Source: Streptomyces europaeiscabiei (GTDB lineage: Bacteria; Actinomycetota; Actinomycetes; Streptomycetales; Streptomycetaceae). From it: a stretch of DNA of 64,000 bases. Position 1 is the stretch's first letter, and the number at the start of each line of letters is the position of its first letter. A program made the position numbers and the translations under genes. Location of the stretch: contig NZ_CP107841.1 in the NCBI RefSeq assembly GCF_036346855.1, forward strand, positions 2,608,001-2,672,000, in the 5' to 3' direction. The notes under the pieces are model-generated. The model was not told the DNA's origin. It saw only the letters and a program-made list of their open reading frames with translations, and did not search any database. Positions 19,774-29,317 of this stretch are shown here, in pieces.

Positions 19774-19812
19774 GGGGAGGGCAGGGGTGGGGAAGGAGGG
19801 GGAGGGGGAGGG
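19767..19812 (+). other. G-tract cluster (potential G-quadruplex)
   Basis: Eight runs of three to five guanines occur in about 46 bases on the plus strand, starting in the last codons of the DUF2293 gene. Loops are one to five bases, which fits stable intramolecular G4. It lies about 165 bases before the DUF1772 start. Confidence 0.6.
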
Positions 19813-19976
19813 ACAGCCCCAGGAAGGGGACAGCCCTGTCCGGATTGCTTTTGGACGCTCACGTATGGGCCCGCACATCTCGGCCATGGTGACTGTGGTC
19901 GTACGGATGTTCACTTGTGGTGACGGTGAGTGGGGTGCAGGATCTTTGGATTCGGGGGATCGAGGTGGGAGCGGAC

Positions 19977-20456
19977 ATGATCGGTGGGCCGTACTTCGTA
20001 CTGACGGTGATGGGCCTGCTCGGGACGGGGATCGTGGCGGGTGTGTTCTGCGGGTTCTCGACGTTCGTGATGAAGGGGCTGGCGTCGTTGCCGCCCGCGC
20101 AGGGCGTGGCGGCGATGCAGGCGATCAATGTGAGCGCGCTGACACCGGCGTTCATGCTCGTGTTCGTGGGGACGGCGGTGCTGTGCGCCGTGCTGGCCGT
20201 CGTGACGTTCGTGCTGTGGCCGGACGCGGGCAGAGTGGAACTGCTGCTGGGCAGCGCGCTGTATCTGTTCGGCTGTTTCGGCGTCACGATGGTGGCGAAC
20301 GTGCCGCGCAACGACACACTCGCCAAGCTGGAGGCGGGCACGGCGGAGGCCGCCGCCTACTGGCGTGAGTACGTGAGCCGATGGACGATGTGGAACACCG
20401 TCCGGGCGATCGCGTCGGCTGCCGCCGCCCTGTCGTATCTGCTTGCGCTCGCCTGA
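19977..20456 (+). CDS. DUF1772 (anthrone oxygenase-like) membrane protein
   Basis: A 159-aa protein with four membrane helices. The family motif NVPRNDTLAKLEAG in the loop before the last helix and the WREYVSRWTMWNTVRA segment identify DUF1772, whose fungal relatives include anthrone oxygenases; in bacteria the role is unknown. I start at ATG 19977 (MIGGPYFVL), preceded by GGTGGGAG; an upstream GTG frame would add 20 non-hydrophobic residues. Confidence 0.82.
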   Translation: MIGGPYFVLTVMGLLGTGIVAGVFCGFSTFVMKGLASLPPAQGVAAMQAINVSALTPAFMLVFVGTAVLCAVLAVVTFVLWPDAGRVELLLGSALYLFGCFGVTMVANVPRNDTLAKLEAGTAEAAAYWREYVSRWTMWNTVRAIASAAAALSYLLALA

Positions 20457-20605
20457 GGCGGTGGCAGCGGGCGCGTCGTATCGTGGCGGGAAGAGAGCGC
20501 CGTTCCACGACGTGCAGCCTCGAGCTTCGCGCCCCAGACCCTCATGCCGATCCGAGTCCGCCGGTGTACGACCGTACGCGTACGCCATACGTGAGGGAGA
20601 CGGCC

Positions 20606-22093
20606 ATGGCCGATCCCAAGGGATTTCTGACCACCCCGCGCGAGGAGTGGCCGCGTCGGCCCGTGGAGGAGCGGGTGCGGGACTGGGACGAGGTGTATGT
20701 CCCGGGGGCGCTTCTGCCGATCATCAGCAAGCAGGCCGACCGCTGCATGGACTGCGGGATCCCGTTCTGCCACGACGCCTGTCCGCTCGGGAACCTGATC
20801 CCCGAGTGGAACGACCTCGTGTCGCGGGAGGACTGGCGGGCGGCGAGCGACCGGCTGCACGCCACGAACAACTTTCCCGAGTTCACCGGGCGGTTGTGTC
20901 CCGCTCCGTGCGAGGCGGGGTGTGTGCTGGCGATCAACCAGCCCGCGGTGACCATCAAGAACGTGGAGGTGGCTATCGCGGACCGGGCCTGGGAGGACGG
21001 TTTCACACCTCCCCGTCCACCCGACCGGCTGTCAGGGAGGACGGTCGCCGTCGTCGGCTCCGGGCCCACCGGACTGGCTGCGGCACAGCAGCTGACACGG
21101 GCCGGGCACACGGTCGCCGTGTACGAACGGGCCGACCGCGTCGGGGGTTTGCTGCGGTACGGGATACCGGCGTTCAAGATGGAGAAGCGGCATCTGGACC
21201 GGCGGTTGGAGCAGATGCGGGCGGAGGGCACGAAGTTCCGTACGTCGACCGCTGTGGGGAAGGACATCGGCGCGGCCGAGCTGCGGGCCCGGTACGACGC
21301 GGTGGTGATCGCCACGGGCGCCACGGCCTGGCGGGAACTGGATGTGCCCGGGCGGGAGTTGGACGGGATTCATCAGGCGATGGAGTATCTGCCGCTGGCC
21401 GACCGGGTGTGCGAGGGGGATCTGGAGGTGTCGCCGATGTCGGCGGCCGGGAAGCATGTGGTGATCGTCGGGGGCGGTGACACCGGGGCGGACTGTCTGG
21501 GGACGGCGGTGCGGGAAGGAGCCGCGTCCGTGACGCAGTTGGACATCTATCCGCTGCCGGAGGCGGAGCGCGACGAGGATGTCGATCCGTGGCCGACGTA
21601 TCCGAAGGTCTACCGGCTCTCGGGGGCGCATGAGGAGGCGCGTGACCTTCGATCAGCGCCGTCGGCGGACGCGGACGCGCGGCTCTTCGCGGCGTCCACG
21701 CTCCGCTTCACCGGGGACGAGGCGGGGCATGTACGGGCGTTGCACCTGGTCGAGGTGGACGATCGGCGGCAGGCCCGGCCCGGTACCGGGCGGACGCTGC
21801 CCGCCGATCTCGTCCTGCTCGCGCTCGGGTTCTCCGGGCCGGACCGCCACGACGGGCTCATCGAGCAGCTGGGGCTGGCCCTCGATCCGCGCGGGACGAT
21901 CACACGGGGGCCGGACTTCGCGACCACCGTGCCCGGTGTGTACGCCGCTGGGGACGCCGCCCGTGGGCAGTCACTCGTGGTCTGGGCCATCGCCGAGGGG
22001 CGGGCGGTGGCCGCCGCGGTCGACCATCAGCTGACCGGCACGGAGCGCCTACCGGCACCGATCGGACCGTACGACCGCCCCATGACGACGTAA
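20606..22093 (+). CDS. gltD: Glutamate synthase small-subunit-type NADPH:FAD/FeS oxidoreductase
   Basis: A 495-aa GltD. It takes electrons from NADPH through FAD and two Fe-S clusters to the large subunit for glutamate synthesis. The N-terminal cysteine sets are [14 protein letters not shown] and CPAPCEAGC. The FAD Rossmann motif is [15 protein letters not shown], and the NADPH motif is [16 protein letters not shown] start at ATG 20606 (MADPKGFL). No gltB lies next to it, so it either serves a distant gltB or partners another ferredoxin-like acceptor. The long upstream open frame is not coding. Confidence 0.9.
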   Translation: MADPKGFLTTPREEWPRRPVEERVRDWDEVYVPGALLPIISKQADRCMDCGIPFCHDACPLGNLIPEWNDLVSREDWRAASDRLHATNNFPEFTGRLCPAPCEAGCVLAINQPAVTIKNVEVAIADRAWEDGFTPPRPPDRLSGRTVAVVGSGPTGLAAAQQLTRAGHTVAVYERADRVGGLLRYGIPAFKMEKRHLDRRLEQMRAEGTKFRTSTAVGKDIGAAELRARYDAVVIATGATAWRELDVPGRELDGIHQAMEYLPLADRVCEGDLEVSPMSAAGKHVVIVGGGDTGADCLGTAVREGAASVTQLDIYPLPEAERDEDVDPWPTYPKVYRLSGAHEEARDLRSAPSADADARLFAASTLRFTGDEAGHVRALHLVEVDDRRQARPGTGRTLPADLVLLALGFSGPDRHDGLIEQLGLALDPRGTITRGPDFATTVPGVYAAGDAARGQSLVVWAIAEGRAVAAAVDHQLTGTERLPAPIGPYDRPMTT

Positions 22094-22363
22094 CCGCTGA
22101 CCGCGGGGCGGGCCACCGACATCGGACAGCGGCCGAGCCGTTGAGCGCCGGGTCGGTGACCGCCTGACAGGGCTGACGACGTCGAACACCGAACGGCGGC
22201 CGGCTCAGCACCGCCGGTTGGACACCGCCGGACCGCACTGTCGGACCGCGCCGTCGGGTGATCGCCGCTGCGGCGGAGCGAGGCGCGCGGGATCGGCCCG
22301 CTCTTCCGGCAGTCGGGCGGGCCGGAGCGCCGGTGGTCGGGGCCGGTCGGTCGGTCGGTCGGG

Positions 22364-22963
22364 CTAACGGGTGTCCGTGCCGGCTTGCTTGGCTGTGGAG
22401 AGGGCGATGCGGTTCCACGTGTTGATCGTGAAGATCAGGGCAAGGACGTGGGCCAGTTCGGTGTCGTCGAAGTGGGTGGCGGCTTCGGCGTAGATGTCGT
22501 CGGGGACGCCACCGTCGGCGACCAGGGTGACCGCTTCGGTGAGTGCCAGGGCGGCCTGTTCGCGGGCGGTGAAGAAGTGCCGGGCCTCGCGCCAGACCGG
22601 GATCATGTGGAGCCGGTCCTCGCTCTCGCCGGCCTTGCGGGCGTCGTTGGTGTGCAGGTGGAGGCAGTAGGCGCAGTGGTTGAGGTGGGAGGCGCGGATC
22701 TGGATCAGTTCGACCAGAGCCGGGTCGATGCCCTCGCGGGCCGCCGCGTCGAAGCCGATGAGGGCCCGGAAGGCGTTCCGGGCGGACTTCGCGAAGTCGA
22801 GGCGAGGGGTCGCGGTCACGGGGCCCGCCGTGGTGGTGCCGGTCATCGCGTGCGTGCGGTTCCTCGTGTTCATGGTGCTCGTGTTCATGGTGCTCGTGCT
22901 GTTCGTGCTGTTCATAGCGTCCGTCGTACCCGCCATGTGCGTCGTGCTCGTCGTCATGACCAT
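22364..22963 (-). CDS. AhpD-like carboxymuconolactone decarboxylase-family protein
   Basis: A 199-aa protein whose last 150 residues form a CMD/AhpD-like domain. The redox pair and proton-relay His are in HLNHCAYCLHLHTND, as in peroxidase-type members. The N-terminal 40 residues are a Met/Ser/Thr/Asn-rich low-complexity tract encoded by short repeats (22866-22915). They keep G/C third positions, which supports translation from 22963 or 22957, although ATG 22846 is an alternative start giving 160 aa. The gene faces a MocR-type regulator across a short gap, a common pairing in actinobacteria, so it is probably that regulator's target. Confidence 0.85.
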   Translation of the reverse strand: MVMTTSTTHMAGTTDAMNSTNSTSTMNTSTMNTRNRTHAMTGTTTAGPVTATPRLDFAKSARNAFRALIGFDAAAREGIDPALVELIQIRASHLNHCAYCLHLHTNDARKAGESEDRLHMIPVWREARHFFTAREQAALALTEAVTLVADGGVPDDIYAEAATHFDDTELAHVLALIFTINTWNRIALSTAKQAGTDTR

Positions 22964-23004
22964 GAATCTATGGGGTGGAAAGACCTACCGTATGGTGCAT
23001 TTCC

Positions 23005-24417
23005 ATGGTGGATTCGTGGGTCAATTCGGCGGAGCGGATCGGGGCCGACCTGCATCTCGAACTGTCCGGTGGGGGCGGGCGGCGGGCGGCGTTGATCCGG
23101 GCGTTGCGGGACGCGGTGCGTAGTGGCCGGCTCCCTCCCGGAACCCGGTTGCCGCCGTACCGTTCACTCGCCGCGGACCTGGGCGTCGCGCGCAACACGG
23201 TCGCCGACGCGTACGCCGAGCTGGTCGCGGAGGGCTGGCTGACGGCCCGGCAGGGTTCGGGTACGCGGGTCGCGGAACGGGCCGAACCGCTGGGCGCCCC
23301 CGCGCGCGTACCCCGGAAGGCGCCTCCGCGCGCGCGTGGGCCGCGGCACGATCTGCGGCAGGGCACGCCGGACGCGTCGACGTTCCCGCGGGCGGCCTGG
23401 GCGACGTCGTACCGCAGGGCGTTGACCCAGGCGCCCAACGAGGCGTTCGGGCCGGGTGATCCGGCCGGCCGCATCGAGCTGCGGGAGGCGCTCACCGAGT
23501 ACCTGGCACGCGCGCGTGGTGTGCGGACCGAGCCGTCACGGATCGTGATCTGCTCCGGCTTCGCGCACGCGCTGCGGCTGCTGTTCCACGGCCGGGTGCT
23601 GCGGGGGCCGCTGGCCGTGGAGTCGTACGGTCTGGGTTTCCATCGTGAGCTGCTGACGGCGGCCTCCGTACGGACGGTTCCGTTGCCGCTCGACGAGGAC
23701 GGTGCCCGGGTGGACGGGCTGGGCCGGGAGCGGGCCGTGCTGCTCACTCCCGCACATCAGTTCCCGACCGGCGGGCCGCTGCATCCGGTCCGGCGGGCCG
23801 CCGTCGTGGACTGGGCACGCGCGCGTGGCGGGCTGATCCTGGAGGACGACTACGACGGGGAGTTCCGCTACGACCGCAAGCCCGTCGGGGCCGTGCAGGG
23901 TCTGGATCCCGAGCGGGTCGTGCACATCGGTTCGGTGAGCAAGAGCCTGTCGCCGGCGCTGCGGCTGGGGTGGATGGTGTTGCCGGAGCAGTACGTCGAC
24001 GCCGTACTGGCGACCAAGGGCGAGCGGGAGGCGTGGGCGAGTGTGCCGGAGCAGTTGGCGCTCGCGGACTTCGTGGTCTCCGGGGCGTACGACCGTCATG
24101 TGCGGCGTGTGCGGCAGCAGTACCGGGCGCGGCGGGACCGGCTCGTCGATGCTCTCGCCGCGCACGCGCCGCACATCGAGGTCACCGGGATCGCCGCCGG
24201 ACTGCACGCCGTGCTGCGGCTGCCGCCCGGGACCGAGCGGTCCGCGGTGAAGGCGGCGGCCTGGCGGGGTGTCGCGCTCGACGGCCTTGCGGAGTTCCGG
24301 CATCCGCAGGCCACGGGGGAGGCGCCGGACGGGCTCGTCGTCGGGTACGCGACGCCCCCGGAGCACGCGTACGGGGCGGCTGTGGAGGCGCTGTGCGGGG
24401 TGATGCCGCCCGGGTGA
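23005..24417 (+). CDS. MocR/PdxR-type regulator (GntR helix-turn-helix plus aminotransferase domain)
   Basis: A transcription factor of about 470 aa. The winged helix spans about residues 25-90 ([26 protein letters not shown]...). The rest is a fold-type-I aminotransferase domain, with the PLP lysine expected in [15 protein letters not shown] and the Asp in [16 protein letters not shown]. MocR proteins sense PLP or amino-compounds; PdxR members control vitamin B6 genes. Here the only divergent neighbour is the AhpD-like gene. I start at ATG 23005 (MVDSWVN); an upstream GTG at 22975 would add 10 codons with poor codon bias. The gap between the two genes must contain the operator. Confidence 0.9.
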   Translation: MVDSWVNSAERIGADLHLELSGGGGRRAALIRALRDAVRSGRLPPGTRLPPYRSLAADLGVARNTVADAYAELVAEGWLTARQGSGTRVAERAEPLGAPARVPRKAPPRARGPRHDLRQGTPDASTFPRAAWATSYRRALTQAPNEAFGPGDPAGRIELREALTEYLARARGVRTEPSRIVICSGFAHALRLLFHGRVLRGPLAVESYGLGFHRELLTAASVRTVPLPLDEDGARVDGLGRERAVLLTPAHQFPTGGPLHPVRRAAVVDWARARGGLILEDDYDGEFRYDRKPVGAVQGLDPERVVHIGSVSKSLSPALRLGWMVLPEQYVDAVLATKGEREAWASVPEQLALADFVVSGAYDRHVRRVRQQYRARRDRLVDALAAHAPHIEVTGIAAGLHAVLRLPPGTERSAVKAAAWRGVALDGLAEFRHPQATGEAPDGLVVGYATPPEHAYGAAVEALCGVMPPG

Positions 24418-24653
24418 GCGGCCCGGGCGGGTCGGCGGGGCGGAGGCCGGCGGACCTGGTCGCCGGGAGGTGCTCCCGTTCGGCAGGAAATCGGCGGCGG
24501 TGGGATCATTGGCGTCAGGAGGTTACGTCACCGCTGCCGCCGTGGGCTCCCGCGATCTGGCGGTGATCCGCCCCCATCCTTCGTTCCGTCGTCAGGCGTA
24601 GGGCCCCTTCCCTCGCGTCCCCCCTGTTGACGGCCGGTCCTGGAGGGTGCTCG

Positions 24654-27278
24654 ATGACGACGCTCGACGAACGTCACGGAGAACACGGAGAAGGCGCGCC
24701 CGGCGGGGCTCCGCTCCGGGGCGGCGGCATACCCGGTTCGCAGGTCGTCCCCCTGAACCACCCGACAGCCTCGCTCCCCCCGCTCTCCGGTTCCAAGGCG
24801 GCCAATCTCGCCCGCGCCGCCCGTGCGGGGCTGCCGGTGCTGCCCGGCTTCGTGATCCCGCACTGCCCACGAGACGCGCACAGCGAGGCGCGCACGGGTG
24901 AGGCCTCTGCGCTGTTGCGCGCCTGGGACGAGCTGTCCCGGCACGGTGCGCGCCCCCTCGTCGTGCGGTCGTCCTCGCCGCAGGAGGACACGGAGGAGTC
25001 CTCTCTGGCTGGACGGTTCGACTCGGTGCTCGATGTGCGGGGGTGGGAGGAGTTCCGTGCGGCGGTGCGTACGGTGCTCGACTCGGCACGGCAGCCCGAC
25101 GGCGACACCGCGCCCATGGCAGTGCTCGTCCAGCCGATGATCAGGGCCCGGGTCGGGGGTGTGCTGTTCGGTGCGGACCCCGTGGCAGGGCGAACGGATC
25201 GGATGCTGGTCAGCGCGGTGTGGGGTGGGCCCGACACGTTGGTCAGTGGTGAACAGCCTGGGACCAGTTACGGGCTGAGCAGGTGGGGGCGGCGGCTACG
25301 GACGGAATCGGTAGATCTGACAGAGCCGACAGAGCCGATGGAACGGGCGGGGCCACGGGATTCGCCGGGGCCGAGGGAGTCGGAGGGGCCGGGGAAAGCG
25401 GTGGAGCCGGGGGACACTGCGGGGTCAACGAGATCCGCGAGGCCGAGGGACGCGGCCGAACCACCCGAATCACTGAAGCCGAGGGACGCCACCAAACCAC
25501 CCGAATCGGTGAGGCCGAAGGACGCCACCAAACCACCCGAATCGGTGAGGCCGAAGGACGCCACCAAACCACCCGAATCGGTGAGGCCGAAGGGGACAGC
25601 GGAGCCACCCGAATCGGTGAGGTCGGCGGAGTCGTCCGGCGCTCGGCGGACGACCGGCCCCGAGCCGTTGCTCACCGCGTCCGAGCTACGTCGTCTCGCT
25701 CGTCTCGCGCGTCGGGCCGCCCGGGTCTTCGGGGGCCCGCAGGACATCGAGTTCGGTTTCGACGAGGACGGACGGCTGTGGCTGTTCCAGAGCCGTCCGA
25801 TCACGGCGATGGCGGCCCGGCCGCCGCGCGGTGCCCGGCTGCTCGGCCCCGGGCCGGTGGCGGAGACCCTGCCGGGGCAGTTGGAGCCGCTGGAGGAGGA
25901 TCTGTGGGTGGCGCCGATGGCCCGGGGGCTCGCCTTCGCGCTGGACATCGGCGGTAGCGCGCCGCGCCGGAGCCTGTGGACGACGCCGGTCGTCACGACG
26001 GTGGGCGGTCGGGCCGCGGCGGACCTGCGGCTGCTGGGCGCCGTGCCGCCGAGACACCCCAGGCTCGTATGGCTCAACCCGGCACCGGGTGCCCGGCGGC
26101 TCGGGGCCGCCTGGCGGGTGGGACGGCTGACGTCGACGTTGCCGGGCCTGGCGACGGACCTGGTGGCCGATGTCGATCGGCGGCTGGCCGAGACCCCGTC
26201 GACCACCGAACTCCCGACCGCCGAGCTGATCTCGATCCTTCGCTGGACGCGCGCCGTCCTGGTCTCGCTCCACGCCCAGGAAGCCCTCGCGGGCGCCCTC
26301 CTTCCGGAGCCTCGTATCACGGCCGCGGGCACGGCCCTCGCCACGCTCAACGAGACCAGGTACCACGACCGGAACCTCCCGGACCACCGGTTGGTGGCCA
26401 CCGAACCCGTGCTCCTCGCACTGACGGCCCCCAGCCTGTGGGGCGACCTGCGACTGCCCCCGCCCGAGCACACGCACCGGCACAGTTCGACGGCGGCCAC
26501 GGCAACCGTCTACCCCGGCTCCATCTCCTCCGATCCTCCCGCGGCCCCCACTCCCCCCGCCCCCGCCGCAGCCCCGCCGTCCACCCCCTCCCCCTCCGAA
26601 CCCCACAACAACCCGGCCCCCCTTCCCACCCCTCACCGCACCAAGACCGTCTCTGCCCCTGCCCCTGCCCCTGCCTCCGTGGGCGCCCTCCCGCCCCGCG
26701 AGGCCCTGCGGCTGCGTATCCGTTGGGTGCAGGAGTTGCAGGTCAGGCTGGTGCGGGAGGCGGCGCGCAGACTGCGCGTGCGGGGTGTGCTGGCCGAGGC
26801 CCGGCGGGTGGGGCTGTTGCGGTGGAAGGAGTTCGTGACCGGGCTGGAGGCCGGGGGCCTGCCGCAGGACTTCGAGGAGCGGTTGCCCCGAGCCGTGTCC
26901 GCACCACTCCCGGACAGGTTCCGGCTCGCGCCCGGCGGTGTGGTCGTCGCCGAACGCACAGTCGGGCGATCCGATGACGGAGGACGGGGCGTGTCCGGTG
27001 GCCGGGGCATCGGCACGGTATGGGACGGCGACGGGACCAGGCCGCAGGATGCGCTGTTGGTGGTCCGCACGCTCGACCCGGCTCTCGCCCCACTCCTGCC
27101 ACACCTCACGGGACTGGTCGCGCAGACGGGCAGTCCGTTGTCCCATCTCGCCGTGCTGGCACGGGAGTTCGGGGTCCCGGTGGTGGTCGGGGTCGGCGAC
27201 GCGGTACGCCGTTTCCCGCCGGGTGCCCGGCTGATGGTCGACGGCACCTCCGGCGACGTACGGCCGTGGGGTTCGTGA
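24654..27278 (+). CDS. PEP/pyruvate phosphotransfer-like enzyme (PEP synthase/Rph family)
   Basis: An 874-aa protein built like PEP synthase and rifampin phosphotransferase. There is an N-terminal ATP-grasp PEP/pyruvate-binding domain (SGSKAANLARAARAGLPVLPGFVI, then VRSSSPQEDTEESSLAGRFDS, ending DIEFGFDEDGRLWLFQSRPI). A central domain begins near residue 400. The C-terminal swivelling domain carries the phospho-accepting His in TGSPLSHLAVLAREFGVP. Odd: between the halves of the ATP-grasp domain is a Pro/Glu/Arg-rich insert of about 80 residues containing a 12-residue tandem repeat. A second Pro-rich linker lies near 620-680. The substrate is unknown. RBS GGAGGG precedes ATG 24654. Confidence 0.82.
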   Translation: MTTLDERHGEHGEGAPGGAPLRGGGIPGSQVVPLNHPTASLPPLSGSKAANLARAARAGLPVLPGFVIPHCPRDAHSEARTGEASALLRAWDELSRHGARPLVVRSSSPQEDTEESSLAGRFDSVLDVRGWEEFRAAVRTVLDSARQPDGDTAPMAVLVQPMIRARVGGVLFGADPVAGRTDRMLVSAVWGGPDTLVSGEQPGTSYGLSRWGRRLRTESVDLTEPTEPMERAGPRDSPGPRESEGPGKAVEPGDTAGSTRSARPRDAAEPPESLKPRDATKPPESVRPKDATKPPESVRPKDATKPPESVRPKGTAEPPESVRSAESSGARRTTGPEPLLTASELRRLARLARRAARVFGGPQDIEFGFDEDGRLWLFQSRPITAMAARPPRGARLLGPGPVAETLPGQLEPLEEDLWVAPMARGLAFALDIGGSAPRRSLWTTPVVTTVGGRAAADLRLLGAVPPRHPRLVWLNPAPGARRLGAAWRVGRLTSTLPGLATDLVADVDRRLAETPSTTELPTAELISILRWTRAVLVSLHAQEALAGALLPEPRITAAGTALATLNETRYHDRNLPDHRLVATEPVLLALTAPSLWGDLRLPPPEHTHRHSSTAATATVYPGSISSDPPAAPTPPAPAAAPPSTPSPSEPHNNPAPLPTPHRTKTVSAPAPAPASVGALPPREALRLRIRWVQELQVRLVREAARRLRVRGVLAEARRVGLLRWKEFVTGLEAGGLPQDFEERLPRAVSAPLPDRFRLAPGGVVVAERTVGRSDDGGRGVSGGRGIGTVWDGDGTRPQDALLVVRTLDPALAPLLPHLTGLVAQTGSPLSHLAVLAREFGVPVVVGVGDAVRRFPPGARLMVDGTSGDVRPWGS
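25448..25622 (+). repeat. In-frame 36-bp minisatellite in the PEP-enzyme gene
   Basis: A 36-bp unit repeats about five times (GAATCGGTGAG recurs at 25503, 25539, 25575 and 25611). It encodes DATKPPESVRPK with drift at both ends. Two internal copies are identical in DNA, which implies recent expansion or homogenisation. Confidence 0.92.
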
Positions 27279-28177
27279 TGCGGCGCCTCGCCTATCTCTT
27301 CGGGGGCGCGGCGGCGGTCGGCGCGGGCGTCTATTTCGTCGTGTACCTCTACCGGTGGCAGTGGCAGCGGGCCATCCTCAGCGGGGTGCTGCTCCTGATC
27401 GTCGGGGTGCTGCTGCTCGGGATCGTGCTGCTGGGGCGACTCGCGCGGATCGAGGAGCGGATCCTGGAGAGCGAACGGCGGCAGCAGGACGCGCTCGCCC
27501 GGCTCCGGCAGACGCGCACACACACGCACACGCACGAGGGGGGCGACCGATTCCGCTGGCTGGAGGACCCGGCGAGCCGTACGTATGTCTTCGTGCCCGT
27601 GCTGATGGTCACCGGTGTGGTGTTGTCGGGGATCGCCTGGCTGGTGCAGCGGATCGCGTCGGTCACGGCGCGGCCGACGGCCGAGCGGCGTCTCGCCGGA
27701 CAGCTGGCCGTGCTGACCGCGCCCGATCCGAAGCCGAACGCCGATCTGGAGGACGCTTCCCCGCTGGGCGGCGGCGGCCCGGGCCGGACGCCCCGGCTGA
27801 TCACCGCGGGCGTGGGCGTCGCCCTGCTGGGCTCGCTGGTCGTCGGGCTCGCCGACCTCACCCAGACCAGGAAGGAGGAGCGGAACGGGGCCGAGGCGAC
27901 CTCCGTGCTGGTCCGCGTGGACATGCGTGGCGTGCGTCCGACCGCCGAGCGACAGTCCCTGGCGGCGTCCCAGGTCTGGGAAGGCTGCCGGAACTCCACG
28001 TCGGTGCCTCTGCGGCGGACCACGCTCGGCGAGCTCGGCGACGGCCTGTTCGCCGGGGTCGTCCGCCCGGCGCTCACCGATCACGACCGTCTGCGGCTGC
28101 GCGGCTGCCTGGAGGACGCCGAAGTGGACCGCGCCCACCTCACGGTGGTGGGGATCGGCGACGCGGACAAGGAATGA
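27278..28177 (+). CDS. Membrane protein of unknown function, coupled to the PEP enzyme
   Basis: A 299-aa protein. Its ATG overlaps the TGA of the PEP-enzyme gene by one base (TGATG), so the two are translationally coupled. Two helices lie at about 5-50, a charged coiled-coil-like stretch with RTHTHTHTH at about 60-90, a third helix at about 105-125 (VFVPVLMVTGVVLSGIAW), and a fourth at about 170-190. A soluble C-terminal domain of about 100 residues follows, with two cysteines (EGCRNS and LRGCLED) that could form a disulphide outside the cell. I do not recognise the family. Coupling suggests a partner or target of the PEP-dependent enzyme. Confidence 0.78.
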   Translation: MRRLAYLFGGAAAVGAGVYFVVYLYRWQWQRAILSGVLLLIVGVLLLGIVLLGRLARIEERILESERRQQDALARLRQTRTHTHTHEGGDRFRWLEDPASRTYVFVPVLMVTGVVLSGIAWLVQRIASVTARPTAERRLAGQLAVLTAPDPKPNADLEDASPLGGGGPGRTPRLITAGVGVALLGSLVVGLADLTQTRKEERNGAEATSVLVRVDMRGVRPTAERQSLAASQVWEGCRNSTSVPLRRTTLGELGDGLFAGVVRPALTDHDRLRLRGCLEDAEVDRAHLTVVGIGDADKE

Positions 28178-28359
28178 GTACCGGATTGCGGAGCTCCTGA
28201 AGGGCAGCGGAGCTCTTGGAGTGCGGAAGATCAACAGAATATGCAAGATCAATACAATAGGTATGAATGACGTGAGGTATCACACAACCAGACATAACGC
28301 TTACGTCGGGCAGGCTACGATGCGAATTAGACCCCCCGTCCCCGACCTTCGGTTCATTC

Positions 28360-29088
28360 ATGCCTGTCGCCCTGACTCCTCCGCCCGTAGCCCCGGATCT
28401 ACTCCCCACCGCTCCCGTCCGGCCCCGCTCACTGCGCCGGAAGGTGGTGCGTGTGCTGATCGGCGTCCTGCTCGGCTATCTCGCTCTGTGGGCCACGGGC
28501 TCTCTCGGCATCGTGGCGGCTTCGTACGTGGCACGTGAGACGATCTCGGCGCCCGAGGGGACCCGCTCGCTGCGGGGTGTCCACAACTTCCAGCCCGTCG
28601 GCACCGACGGCGAGCTGTGGCGCGGGGCCGTGCCCTCCCCCGCCGGCTACCGGGCGCTCGCCGACCTCGGCATCACCACGGTCGTCGACCTGCGCGCCGA
28701 GAAGTTGAGCGCCGCCCAACTCGCCCTGCCGCACGAGGCGGGCCTCGACGTCGTACGGGTACCGATGCGCGACGGGCAGACGCCGACGCCGGAGCAGGTG
28801 CAGCGCCTGCTCGACGCCGTCTCGGAGAGCTCCGGGCCGGTGTTCGTGCACTGCGGTGCCGGAGTCGGCCGTACGGGGACGATGGCCGCGGCCTACCTCG
28901 TGAAGTCCGGACAGGAGGACTCGCCCGGGGCGGTCTGGCGCAACCTGTCGGTCGGGCCGCCGTCGATCGAACAGATCTACTACGGGCTGATGCTGGAGCG
29001 GGAGCGGGCGACCGCGCAGCCGCCGTTGTCGGTGGTCGTGGCGAGCCGCATCATCGACGCCCCGCGCCGCATCTGGTCGTACCTGTAG
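28360..29088 (+). CDS. Membrane-anchored tyrosine/dual-specificity phosphatase
   Basis: A 242-aa protein with one N-terminal membrane anchor (VRVLIGVLLGYLALWATGSLGIV), then a cysteine-phosphatase domain. The P-loop is FVHCGAGVGRTGTMAAAYLV, giving the HCX5R active site; the general acid is probably the Asp in VRVPMRDGQTPT. The sequence DGELWRGAVPSPAGYRAL is typical of the DSPc/SIW14-like bacterial group. It probably dephosphorylates phosphotyrosine or phosphoinositide-like substrates on the outer face. Upstream, 28178-28359 is visibly AT-richer than its surroundings and probably holds the promoter. Confidence 0.87.
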   Translation: MPVALTPPPVAPDLLPTAPVRPRSLRRKVVRVLIGVLLGYLALWATGSLGIVAASYVARETISAPEGTRSLRGVHNFQPVGTDGELWRGAVPSPAGYRALADLGITTVVDLRAEKLSAAQLALPHEAGLDVVRVPMRDGQTPTPEQVQRLLDAVSESSGPVFVHCGAGVGRTGTMAAAYLVKSGQEDSPGAVWRNLSVGPPSIEQIYYGLMLERERATAQPPLSVVVASRIIDAPRRIWSYL

Positions 29089-29317
29089 CCGTCGGCGCCG
29101 CCACGGCGTACGGGGATGCGCATCTCCGCGCGCGCCGGGGCACGCGGAGAGACACTCGCGCCCCGGCGTGCGGAGTTCGCACCGTGGCGCCGCGTTGGGA
29201 CGCCGCGACACCGGAAGGCGCCCCCTTGGTGCCCGATGGCACCCCTTGGCATCCAAAGGCGCCCCACCCCGCACGAGAACGCACCCAGCCGCGCGAATGC
29301 GCGGCACCTGCCAAATA

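Noticed and set aside
20381..20605. N-terminal extension of GltD
   Set aside because: The upstream 75 codons overlap the DUF1772 gene end and are not family-like; MADPKGFL is the usual GltD start.
25268..26500. Minus-strand 410-aa frame with DSGGLVASFGLT repeats
   Set aside because: Antisense reading of the 36-bp minisatellite; the plus-strand PEP enzyme has all domain motifs.
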